DNA of 64,000 nt from Microcoleus sp. bin48.metabat.b7b8b9.023 (GTDB lineage: Bacteria; Cyanobacteriota; Cyanobacteriia; Cyanobacteriales; Microcoleaceae), in assembly GCF_013299185.1 (NCBI RefSeq), contig NZ_JAAFKG010000020.1:1-64000 (forward strand), written 5' to 3'. Shown here piece after piece: positions 17,350 to 24,757 of the stretch; within the stretch, counting starts at the first letter, position 1, and each line of letters starts with the position of its first letter. The notes beneath the pieces were generated by a model, which did no database searches, was not told the origin of the DNA, and saw only the letters and a program-made list of their open reading frames with translations. The translations under genes and the position numbers were made by a program.

Positions 17350-18486
17350 TTGATTAGACCTGTACACGGTGGGAATTTAGCTTGGGCAGCCGCATTGGCT
17401 GGCTGCCCTCCCTCTGCTATTCTCGATTTTTCTGCCAGTATCAGTCCTTTGGGCCCTCCTGAGTCTGCCCTGGCTGCGATTCAAGCTCATTTGAGCAGTC
17501 TCACGGCTTACCCAGATCCGGATTATGGAGAGCTCCGGACTGCTTTGGGTGAGGCATTGAATGTTGATCCGGATTGGATTTTGCCGGGGAATGGATCGGC
17601 GGAATTGTTGACTTGGGCGGCTTGGGATTTGTCGAAGCTGGAGGCGACTTATTTGGTGACTCCGGCTTTTGGCGATTACTGGCGAGCTCTTTCGGCTTTC
17701 GGCGCGCAGGTGCTCGATTGTCCTTTGGATCTGAAATCGTTGAACCCGGAGACGGGTAACGGGTTGGTAACGGATGATTTATCGGTTTCTAACGGTTCCC
17801 TTGTCTCTCCTTCTTTGGCTCTCCCGGTTCCTCTTCCTCTCGGTGCCGATCGAGCTTTGCTGCTAAACAACCCTCACAATCCTACGGGTTTGCTCTTCGG
17901 TAGGGAGGCGATTCGGCCTTATTTGGAGCAGTTGGGTATGGTGGTGGTGGATGAGGCCTTTATGGACTTTCTACCGCCAGCAGAGCAGCAAAGTTCGATC
18001 GCTCAAGTTGAGGAATTTCCGAATTTGGTGATTTTACGATCGCTCACCAAATTCTATTCTCTGCCGGGGCTGCGGATGGGATGTGCGATCGCCCATCCCG
18101 ACATCCTGCGTCGCTGGCAGTTGCTGCGCGATCCTTGGCCTGTGAATGCCTTGGCTGCTGCTGCTGCTGCTGCTATGGTGCGAGATGCTGCTTTTGAGCG
18201 GCAAACTTGGGATTGGCTGCCTGTGGCTCGGCGAGAGCTGTTTGAGGGTTTGGCTGATTTACCCGGTTTGCGGCCAATGGCTGGGGCGGCTAATTTCTTG
18301 TTAGTTGAGTCGTCGGTGTCGGTGGCTGCAATTCAAAAAAGTCTGTTGCAACAACACCGGATTTTGATTCGAGATTGTTTGAGTTTTCCTGAGTTGGGCG
18401 ATCGATTTTTCCGAGTCGCCGTGCGCGGGAGGGCGGACAATCTGCGATTGATTGCTGGACTTGCCGATGTCTGTTGTCAGTTGTGA
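17350..18486 (+). CDS. cobD: L-threonine-O-3-phosphate decarboxylase CobD (PLP class I/II aminotransferase fold)
   Basis: A 378-residue PLP enzyme of the histidinol-phosphate aminotransferase-like group. The opening HGGNLAWAAALAGCPPSAILDFSASISPLGPP is typical of CobD, which makes (R)-1-aminopropan-2-yl phosphate for the cobalamin loop. The PLP lysine is in RSLTKFYSLPGLRMG (near residue 233), and NNPHNPTG (near 175) contacts the cofactor. The start is TTG at 17350, chosen because the family begins close to the HGGN motif. A hydrophobic Ala run (ALAAAAAAAM) is a codon-repeat oddity. Cyanobacteria usually make pseudocobalamin, so its in vivo substrate could differ. It follows HU by 15 bp. Confidence 0.85.
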   Translation: MIRPVHGGNLAWAAALAGCPPSAILDFSASISPLGPPESALAAIQAHLSSLTAYPDPDYGELRTALGEALNVDPDWILPGNGSAELLTWAAWDLSKLEATYLVTPAFGDYWRALSAFGAQVLDCPLDLKSLNPETGNGLVTDDLSVSNGSLVSPSLALPVPLPLGADRALLLNNPHNPTGLLFGREAIRPYLEQLGMVVVDEAFMDFLPPAEQQSSIAQVEEFPNLVILRSLTKFYSLPGLRMGCAIAHPDILRRWQLLRDPWPVNALAAAAAAAMVRDAAFERQTWDWLPVARRELFEGLADLPGLRPMAGAANFLLVESSVSVAAIQKSLLQQHRILIRDCLSFPELGDRFFRVAVRGRADNLRLIAGLADVCCQL

Positions 18487-18784
18487 ATCCCCTGATGTTG
18501 CTGGGAGTGCGAGATGTTTCTTGCATTGCGAGAGAGATGCTCGCACTCTTATAAATTATTTGGAAGTAATAATATATTCTCGCTCGCGCTGTTGATTGAT
18601 TTTTTGAACGAACCGCGAAGACGCGAAGGACACGAAGAAGGAGAAGAAGGAGAAGAAGGAGAAGAAGGAGAATAAAGAAATAGAAATATAAAGATTCGCT
18701 GGTATTTTTAAGCTTGCTATGACAAATGACAAATGACAAATGACAACTGACAACTGACAACTGACAACTGACCACTGACTATTT
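18487..18784. repeat. Simple repeats upstream of the flavoprotein gene
   Basis: 298 bp without a gene. It contains a dispersed GAACGAACCGCGAAGACGCGAAGG motif fragment near 18605-18630 and a GAAGAAGGA trinucleotide-type run at about 18636-18672. A heptamer array (TGACAAA then TGACAACTGACAACT) lies at about 18718-18778, ending 6 bp before the next start codon. The array occupies the place where the ribosome-binding site would be. Confidence 0.75.
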
Positions 18785-20263
18785 ATGCTTGATTATGATT
18801 TAGTGATTATTGGTGGAACTGCGGCCGGACGTTATGCTGCTTTGACTGCAACTAATTTCCCGGCTCGCGTTGCTTTAGTGGAGCCGCTCAGTAATTCCCA
18901 AGAATTGCCCGCAGGAGGGGAAAAGTCGATCGCCCTGGGTTTGAAATACAACCAAACTTTGAGGGAGGCTGCTCGTTTTGCTCACCAGATTAGCCACCCA
19001 CAGTTCGGACTTCGCCCAGATCTGGCTAATGCCGAAATGCCGATCGCATTGCAGTTTAACGGGGTTAAGAAGTGGGCTGACGGCGTTGTTTCTAATTTGT
19101 CAGAAATTGACGATCTTGGCGTTTTAGCTGCTCGCGGGGTTGATATTATTTTTGGTAATAGCGAGTTTGTTGCCAAACCGAATTTGGCTTTGATTGCGGG
19201 CGATCGGAAATTGCGATCGCGCTGTTATTTGCTAGCTTGTCCAACAATGCCTGCAATTCCCAATATTGAAGGACTTTCGTCTGTCGGCTTTTTTACTTCC
19301 GAAACAGTCGGGGAATTAGCAAAACTGCCAAAGTTGCCGAAAAGTTTGGCTGTAATCGGTGCAGATCCCAGCGGTGTCGAAGTGGCTCAGATTTTTTCTC
19401 GGCTGGGCGTTGCTGTGACTTTGGTGGTGAAAAGTTCGCAGATTTTGGCTAAAGAAGACCGCGAGGCTGCTGGTTTGGTGCAAGCTGGAATGGAAGCTGA
19501 AGGAGTGCGGATTCTGACTGCGACTGAGGTGACTCAAGCTAGGATGATTGACGGTAAAAAGTGGATTCAAGCTGGGCCAAGGGCGATCGAAGCTGAGGAG
19601 ATTTTTCTCGCCGCTGGCCGCGGACACAATTTTGCATGGTTAAATCTGGAAGCTGCTAGGGTTAAATTTAACGATCGCAGGTTGATTTTAAATGAAAAGC
19701 TGCAAACAACTAATTCTCGAATTTACGCTTGTGGCGATGTTGCTGGCGGTTATTCGTTCCCTCATATCGCCAATTGCGAAGCTGCGGTGGCTGTGAAAAA
19801 TGCTTTGTTTTTGCCGATGTTTCACATAGATTATCGCGGAATTCCTTGGGCAGTTTTTTCCGATCCGCAGTTGGCGAGAGTTGGCTTGACAGAAGCGCAA
19901 GCAAGGCGACGTTTTGGAGACGATCTGATTGTGGCTCGGGAATATTTCAAGAATGTTGAAAGAGCTCAAATGTCCGGGGAGACAACGGGTTTTTGTAAGA
20001 TTGTCGGGCGGCGTGACGGGGAGATTTTGGGAGCGACTATTGTGGGCCCGCAAGCTGCGGAGTTGATTCATGCGATCGCCTTTGCTGTGCGTCACGGAAT
20101 GAAGGTTGAGGCGATCGCCGAACTTCCTTATATTTGGTCGAGTTTTTCGGCAATTAACGGTCAAACTGCTGCTGTTTGGGAGTCGCAGCGTCTCCGCAGC
20201 AATACTTTTATGCAGAATTTATGGGAGAATTTGTTTCACTGGCGCAGGTATTGGAAAAGATAG
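18785..20263 (+). CDS. Mercuric-reductase/dihydrolipoamide-dehydrogenase-like flavoprotein lacking the redox disulfide
   Basis: A 492-residue two-dinucleotide-binding flavoprotein. The FAD motif GGTAAGRYAALTA is at ~10-22. The NAD(P)H motif VIGADPSGVEVAQIFSRLG is near 193-212, and YACGDVAGGYSFPHIANCEA closes the FAD domain. The fold matches pyridine nucleotide-disulfide oxidoreductases. However, the usual CxxxxC active site is replaced by ELPAGGEKSIALG, and the C-terminal His-Glu catalytic pair is missing (ELPYIWSSFSA). It therefore cannot run the normal disulfide cycle. The reaction is unknown. Similar proteins in cyanobacteria are often named mercuric reductase by homology alone. Confidence 0.8.
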   Translation: MLDYDLVIIGGTAAGRYAALTATNFPARVALVEPLSNSQELPAGGEKSIALGLKYNQTLREAARFAHQISHPQFGLRPDLANAEMPIALQFNGVKKWADGVVSNLSEIDDLGVLAARGVDIIFGNSEFVAKPNLALIAGDRKLRSRCYLLACPTMPAIPNIEGLSSVGFFTSETVGELAKLPKLPKSLAVIGADPSGVEVAQIFSRLGVAVTLVVKSSQILAKEDREAAGLVQAGMEAEGVRILTATEVTQARMIDGKKWIQAGPRAIEAEEIFLAAGRGHNFAWLNLEAARVKFNDRRLILNEKLQTTNSRIYACGDVAGGYSFPHIANCEAAVAVKNALFLPMFHIDYRGIPWAVFSDPQLARVGLTEAQARRRFGDDLIVAREYFKNVERAQMSGETTGFCKIVGRRDGEILGATIVGPQAAELIHAIAFAVRHGMKVEAIAELPYIWSSFSAINGQTAAVWESQRLRSNTFMQNLWENLFHWRRYWKR

Positions 20264-20267
20264 TTTT

Positions 20268-20320
20268 GGGCATGGGGCATGGGGCATGGGGCATGGGGCA
20301 TGGGGCATGGGGCATTGGGG
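20268..20320. repeat. Heptamer array (GGGCATG)n
   Basis: About seven tandem GGGCATG/GGCATGG heptamers immediately follow the flavoprotein stop codon. It is the reverse complement of the array before pilQ. Confidence 0.85.
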
Positions 20321-20332
20321 TGCGGGTAGTCA

Positions 20333-20397
20333 GAAACCGGGTTTTTTGGGAGAATGCTTTGTTATGGCGTGCAAATTGGGAAAAAAACCCGGTTTCT
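20333..20397. repeat. Palindromic repeat R2 (GAAACCGGGTTTTT)
   Basis: A ~65-bp unit with inverted ends GAAACCGGGTTTTTT and AAAAACCCGGTTTC. Other copies are at 33769-33833, 43917-43979, 44670-44732, 44753-44815, 51115-51177 and 51199-51260. A GCAGAGGCCGCAGAG motif follows at ~20408. Confidence 0.85.
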
Positions 20398-20545
20398 GAA
20401 TGATTAAACCGCAGAGGCCGCAGAGAGCGCAGAGGAAGAGAAGAGAGAAAAGCCCTTGATTTAGTGGCCGATTATGAATATGATAATCAATATCAAAACT
20501 TGAAATACAGTCTAGACACACTACTAACTACCCGAGGTTTGATTC

Positions 20546-20968
20546 ATGGATTGCAAAACTGCTACTTTGGTTTACGAAACAGGAAATCCCCTGGAAAACA
20601 TTCGCAAGATGTTTCCCGAAGCTTGGCAATTTTTGACAGCTCAGTCTGCTGCTTTTGTGGCTGGTAAAGATGATGCTTTTGATGCAGAGATTAAAAAGTC
20701 GATCCTCTCCGAGGGCTGCGCTAACGGCAAAACGCCTTTTGAGTTCAGAATTACTCACCGCGACGATACGGAACAATTGACAAAAGATATCTCTGAGTTG
20801 TTGGGCGATATCACTTCTCGCTTACTTTTGGAACAGCATTTTTCTCAAGTTGTCGGTCGTCCTATTTATTTCAGCACAATTTGCTGCTCCAGTCACCTGA
20901 CAGCCGATCGCGAATTGACATTAGACGAAGTTTTGCCGATTCAGCGGGCTGCGGTTAAGTTGCAATAG
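20546..20968 (+). CDS. Conserved-looking hypothetical protein, 140 aa
   Basis: A soluble protein with no membrane helix and no motif I recognise. It has a Gly-Asn/Glu-rich start, an acidic helical middle (DDTEQLTKDISELLGDITSRLLLEQHF) and a CC pair (TICCSSH) near residues 110-115. CCCGAGG precedes the ATG by about 10 bp. Coding character is supported by HIP1-containing codons and a clean stop just before the convergent flavoprotein gene; the two stop codons abut at 20968/20969. Function unknown. Confidence 0.65.
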   Translation: MDCKTATLVYETGNPLENIRKMFPEAWQFLTAQSAAFVAGKDDAFDAEIKKSILSEGCANGKTPFEFRITHRDDTEQLTKDISELLGDITSRLLLEQHFSQVVGRPIYFSTICCSSHLTADRELTLDEVLPIQRAAVKLQ

Positions 20969-22207
20969 TTAAGCTGTTGTTCTAATTATTGCGGGCGAGA
21001 GTGCAACGCTGGATTTGACGATCGCTGGTACAATGCGATCGCACGCCATTCTCGCCCCTGAAAGGTTTCTCGCCACTGGGCCAACTTGCAGCGCTGCTAA
21101 ACCACCAGTTACAAATAATTCGCATCCAGCCCAACGCAGGTGTTTGTCTAAAACTGGCAAACCTTTAACTATTTCAATGGGATGAGTTTCTAGCATTTCC
21201 TCGAACAAAGGATCGGCTGTAATATCTAATTTAGTGCCAGTTGCCAGCCAAATGCGATCGACAAATAACATCTCCCCACCGCTACAATCCACAGTCCATC
21301 TGTTATTTTCCCACCGAACTCCAACAACTTCGCACTCTTCGTGAAATTTCAGCTTTTGGCTGTGAGACAACCTGCGTAACTGCGTCATGATTTCCGGTGT
21401 CATCGAGCCGCCATTGCGAGCTTCTTGAATAGCTTCCCAACGTTTATGACAATCAGCTTCAGCGGCGAATCCTTTCAGGTATTTTGGCCCCAACCAACCG
21501 GCTTCGGCATCAAATAGTTTTTCTTGGCAATAGCGCCGCGTCATTAACAAAACTTTTGCTCCTCTAGCAATTGCTCCTACTGCTAAATGTCCGCTAGTTA
21601 GCCCGCCACCGACAATTAATATTTGTTCTCCTGATAATTCTAAATTTCGTAAATCTACTTGGCTAGAGTGGCGAATTCTTTCGGCGGGATGCTGTGTTTT
21701 AATTTGATTTACCCAGCCTGGGAAATTCAGTTTTCCGCTACCTGTGGCGACAATTACTCGGCGGGCGATCGCACTTTTGCCATCTTCAAACCACAGCCGA
21801 AAACGGTCAGATTTCGGCTGAATGCGAGTTACTTTTGCTTTGATAACTCGATCGCCCAAATCCCACCGTTTAACTGTATTAGCGCAAAATTCCTCAAATA
21901 ACCGACTTCCCGGCAAATCGTAGGGGGGAAACAATTCGGAAGAGCGATTTTCGGCAAACCTCCGCAATTCGTAAGGGTTGGGATCTGGGTGGTGCACTGC
22001 GGGCGATCGCAAATGCCCAATTTCTAAAGCTGCAAATTGCCTCCGCCACTGTGTCAGCCATTCGCCGCTCGGATCGAATGCTAAAAGTTTATCCCGCAGG
22101 CAGTTGCGTTTTTGCAAAATGTGTGCAGTTAGAGTCAGGGCGTGGGGCCCAGCGCCGATTAAAGCTAAATCAATTTGGGGCGGCGTGGCTGCTGATGTCG
22201 CTTGCAT
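20969..22207 (-). CDS. FAD/NAD(P)-binding protein, SidA/IucD-like monooxygenase family
   Basis: A 412-residue flavoprotein. It has an N-terminal FAD motif DLALIGAGPHALTLTAHIL (~13-32), then EWLTQWRRQFAALEIGHLRSPAVHHPDPNPYELR. The latter resembles the substrate-facing region of lysine/ornithine N-hydroxylases and related FAD_NAD_binding proteins. The second dinucleotide motif is ILIVGGGLTSGHLAVGAIARGAKV (about 195-220), followed by a third conserved stretch RIWLATGTKLDI. No siderophore synthesis genes are near, so a hydroxamate role is not supported by context. It could equally be a general flavin monooxygenase. Confidence 0.72.
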   Translation of the reverse strand: MQATSAATPPQIDLALIGAGPHALTLTAHILQKRNCLRDKLLAFDPSGEWLTQWRRQFAALEIGHLRSPAVHHPDPNPYELRRFAENRSSELFPPYDLPGSRLFEEFCANTVKRWDLGDRVIKAKVTRIQPKSDRFRLWFEDGKSAIARRVIVATGSGKLNFPGWVNQIKTQHPAERIRHSSQVDLRNLELSGEQILIVGGGLTSGHLAVGAIARGAKVLLMTRRYCQEKLFDAEAGWLGPKYLKGFAAEADCHKRWEAIQEARNGGSMTPEIMTQLRRLSHSQKLKFHEECEVVGVRWENNRWTVDCSGGEMLFVDRIWLATGTKLDITADPLFEEMLETHPIEIVKGLPVLDKHLRWAGCELFVTGGLAALQVGPVARNLSGARMACDRIVPAIVKSSVALSPAIIRTTA

Positions 22208-22392
22208 GGAGAATTGCTAATTTGCGAATGATAACAATTCTCATTATAGGTCGATCGAGCATTTCCGCTTGCAGGTTTCCAAATAGACTGTATTCCAAGC
22301 ATTCGCTCTCAATTCTAGGAATTATCTGCGTTAATCAGTGTTAAGGAGCCTCATATCTGCGGTTGCTCTGTCGATCGAAGATTTACGCAACT

Positions 22393-23766
22393 CTAAGGCA
22401 GCGCCACAAACCTGTAATCATTGCCTTGGCGTTGAACCTGTACTAAAATCGCTTTGTTCCATCGATCGCCCGTTGGCAAAAACCTCACATCTTCACTCGC
22501 ACCAGAGGTAACGAAATTCGGAGCCCTAAGTGCTTGTTGCAATCCTTCTCGCGTATTGCTGCGCTGCAAACCGCTCATAATAGCTTTAGTCGCGTCAAAA
22601 CTCGTAGCGGTTCGCCAATTCACGGCACCTCCCCACTTTTGAATCGCATTCTTAGAAAATGGGTTGTTGGGATTAGTGTCAGGATGCCACGGAACGGACA
22701 AAACCAGCCCGTCAACGTCTTTGTTCCCCTCTTTTACCGTTTGAAAGGTGTACAGTGTCGTGCTGCCGTAGAGTGCTAATTTGCCAGCATTGAGGCGAGC
22801 TAGGTCGATCGCGCGATCGATGCGATCGATATGAGGTGCTAGCATTAACGCTTGTGCACCTTTGCTAACAGCATCAGCAATGCTAGCACTCGAATTAAAA
22901 GTTGGCGTTGAAAAGTCACAAACTGTAGGCACTACCTTGCCACCCAAAGCCGAAAACGACGAAACAAATTCATCCTTAAACGATACGTTATCAGGAGCTT
23001 GAGAATCATAACAGATAGCAACATTAGTTTTGCCAGCTTTCTTAACCATATATTCTGCTAAAGGAGCCGCCATCGATTGAATCGCGGGGACTGTCCGAAA
23101 AATATAGCTACCGAAAGCTGATAAATTGTTAGCAAAGCTAGTTGGTGTAACCATCACCAATTTTTTTTCTTGATAAATGGGAGCAGCAGCTAGAGAAGCA
23201 TTGCTAGCATTGTGCCCGATGACTGCTAAAATTTTCTGATCCTTTACGAATTCGGTTGCAACTTCTTTGGCAAAATCTGGACTGTTGTCATCGTTGGCAA
23301 TCAAAACTTGCAAACCCGCACCATTAATCCCTCCCCCAGCATTAACTTCCTCTTGAGCTTGGGCAACTCCTCGGAGCATTTCTTGGGCTACATTCGGGTT
23401 AGTGCCAATCGGAACGCTGACGGCTATTTGCAGAGAATTATCATTGTTGATTTTGGCATTATTTAAATAAATTAGAGTCTCTGGATCGTTGCGATTTTGT
23501 TGCAGCGATTCCCGAAAGTTTTTAACAGCTTCTTTGTAATTACCCTCAGCAAAAGCTTTGACACCTGCTTGTTTTCCTGCTGTTGTTTGCGATTGCATCA
23601 ATATCTTATCTCCCCAACTGAGACGACTGTTACCAGAAACTAATCTAGGTGCAGTGCTGCCATTTAATATCTGTGGAATAAACGTGAATGCACCCCAGGC
23701 AATCAAAGGAAATGCAATAAAAACAATTGGGGGCGGGCCTTTCCTTTTTTGAGGTTGCTGATACAT
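22393..23766 (-). CDS. Membrane-anchored type 1 periplasmic binding protein (Leu/Ile/Val- or receptor-type)
   Basis: A 457-residue protein with one N-terminal hydrophobic anchor (PPIVFIAFPLIAWGAFTFIP, ~12-31). A single TPR-like helical pair follows (GVKAFAEGNYKEAVKNFRESLQQNRNDPETLIYLNNA, ~68-105). The periplasmic binding protein type 1 domain runs from ~112 (IAVSVPIGTNPNVAQEMLRG) to the end, with GHNASNASLAAAPIYQEKKLVMVTP. Such domains bind amino acids, urea or amides for ABC importers, or act as sensors. The retained anchor, the TPR-like segment and the absence of permease genes point to a sensor or tethered receptor. That role is inference. Confidence 0.8.
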   Translation of the reverse strand: MYQQPQKRKGPPPIVFIAFPLIAWGAFTFIPQILNGSTAPRLVSGNSRLSWGDKILMQSQTTAGKQAGVKAFAEGNYKEAVKNFRESLQQNRNDPETLIYLNNAKINNDNSLQIAVSVPIGTNPNVAQEMLRGVAQAQEEVNAGGGINGAGLQVLIANDDNSPDFAKEVATEFVKDQKILAVIGHNASNASLAAAPIYQEKKLVMVTPTSFANNLSAFGSYIFRTVPAIQSMAAPLAEYMVKKAGKTNVAICYDSQAPDNVSFKDEFVSSFSALGGKVVPTVCDFSTPTFNSSASIADAVSKGAQALMLAPHIDRIDRAIDLARLNAGKLALYGSTTLYTFQTVKEGNKDVDGLVLSVPWHPDTNPNNPFSKNAIQKWGGAVNWRTATSFDATKAIMSGLQRSNTREGLQQALRAPNFVTSGASEDVRFLPTGDRWNKAILVQVQRQGNDYRFVALP

Positions 23767-23891
23767 AATTAGTTCTCCTGCACTAGATTTTGTTTAGATA
23801 CTTTGATTTCTGTCAGCATTTCCTGGCACAGTCTAATAAATCTGTTACTTACCAGCAAATACTCCCGCTTACAACCTGTAGAAATATCTAC

Positions 23892-24000
23892 ATATAGCCC
23901 TTCTCAGATAGGTGAGGTACGTTGTTGGGCTTTAGCCTCCTGAGTTTAAGCGGTTATATAAGCTGTCAGTCATACCTCATGTTTTTGAGAAAGGCTATAT
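23892..24000. mobile_element. MITE R5, copy 3
   Basis: 109 bp with near-perfect terminal inverted repeats: ATATAGCCCTTCTCA at one end and the complement of TGAGAAAGGCTATAT at the other. The internal sequence shares CGTTGTTGGGCTT and TTTAAGCGGTTAT with the 7217 and 7673 copies. Confidence 0.8.
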
Positions 24001-24112
24001 ATTTGATTTAGCTCGACGAGCGCAATATTAGCTGCTAGGCTTTGGCGACATGAGTTTCTTCCTGTCCTAGGTTTATATGATGATTATGAATAAAAGCTTT
24101 TTTAAAGTCAAT

Positions 24113-24170
24113 TCATAAAGTCATTGGATGGACTCATAAAAATCATATTATTAAGTTCATAAAAGTCATA
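24113..24170. promoter_or_regulatory. Direct repeats TCATAAA(A)GTCAT, possible operator
   Basis: Three copies start at 24113, 24134 and 24157, about two helical turns apart. Each contains two TCAT half-sites 9 bp apart. The same motif in the opposite orientation occurs twice (22 bp apart) at 58173-58208, upstream of the Ser/Thr kinase gene. A binding site for a dimeric regulator is possible but unproven. Confidence 0.35.
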
Positions 24171-24230
24171 TTCGCCTAGGTTGGCTTCAATAACTCATCT
24201 CATGCCTGTTGTATTACCGCAATAAAACGT

Positions 24231-24288
24231 GTTTGTAGTGAGGACTTTAGTCCGCATCATCCGAGGACTAAAGTCCTCACTACGAACC
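24231..24288. repeat. R1 palindromic repeat
   Basis: A single full copy with inverted arms around GCATCATCC. Same family as 1764-1910. Confidence 0.85.
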
Positions 24289-24545
24289 AACTTTATTGGG
24301 AGCGTTCTTTTCGGACATGATAGAATTCTTCCACAATACTGTGTATGTGGCTCAAAACAGCAGTTGGGCGATCGCTCTTTCCGTACATAAATAAGATGCG
24401 CGGTTTGAAGTTTAAGAATTGTGTCAAATTTTCTATCATTGTAACAAAAGCAAATTGTCAAGTCCCTCAAATGAGTTGTCACCTAAACTCTTAGTAACAG
24501 CGAGGTGGAGGAATTATTGCCTTTCGCTAAATCTTCACTAAAATA

Positions 24546-24596
24546 TGGCGTAAGATATGCAAGTTTTTCTTGATGTACTTTGCATATCTTACGCCA
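24546..24596 (-). terminator. Perfect 17-bp inverted repeat downstream of tRNA-Ser
   Basis: TGGCGTAAGATATGCAA and its exact complement are separated by 17 nt. It lies 14 bp beyond the 3' end of the minus-strand tRNA-Ser and could end that transcript. The following T-tract (TATTTTAG) is weak, so it may instead be an unrelated hairpin. Confidence 0.45.
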
Positions 24597-24610
24597 GAAG
24601 TCTTCAAAAA

Positions 24611-24697
24611 CGGAGAGGGTGGGATTTGAACCCACGTTAGAGTCACCCCTAAAGTAGATTTCGAGTCTACCGCATTCAACCGCTCTGCCACCTCTCC
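24611..24697 (-). tRNA. trnS: tRNA-Ser(CGA)
   Basis: An 87-nt class II tRNA. The acceptor stem is GGAGAGG/CCTCTCC with discriminator G. The anticodon arm is GTAGA-CTCGAAA-TCTAC, giving anticodon CGA (reads UCG). There is a long variable arm and a T-arm loop TTCAAAT. CCA is not encoded. Confidence 0.95.
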
Positions 24698-24757
24698 AAT
24701 AAACTTGGGATGCGAGCTAAAAGTATTTTACCGCACTATGCGCCACATTGTAAATCC

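Larger units (their letters stand above)
23767..24544. other. Long gap upstream of the anchored binding protein
   Basis: No gene is supported. It holds the MITE copy at 23892-24000, direct repeats of TCATAAA at 24113, 24134 and 24157 (spacing 21 and 23 bp), an R1 palindrome at 24231-24288 and, after that, unremarkable sequence. Confidence 0.6.
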
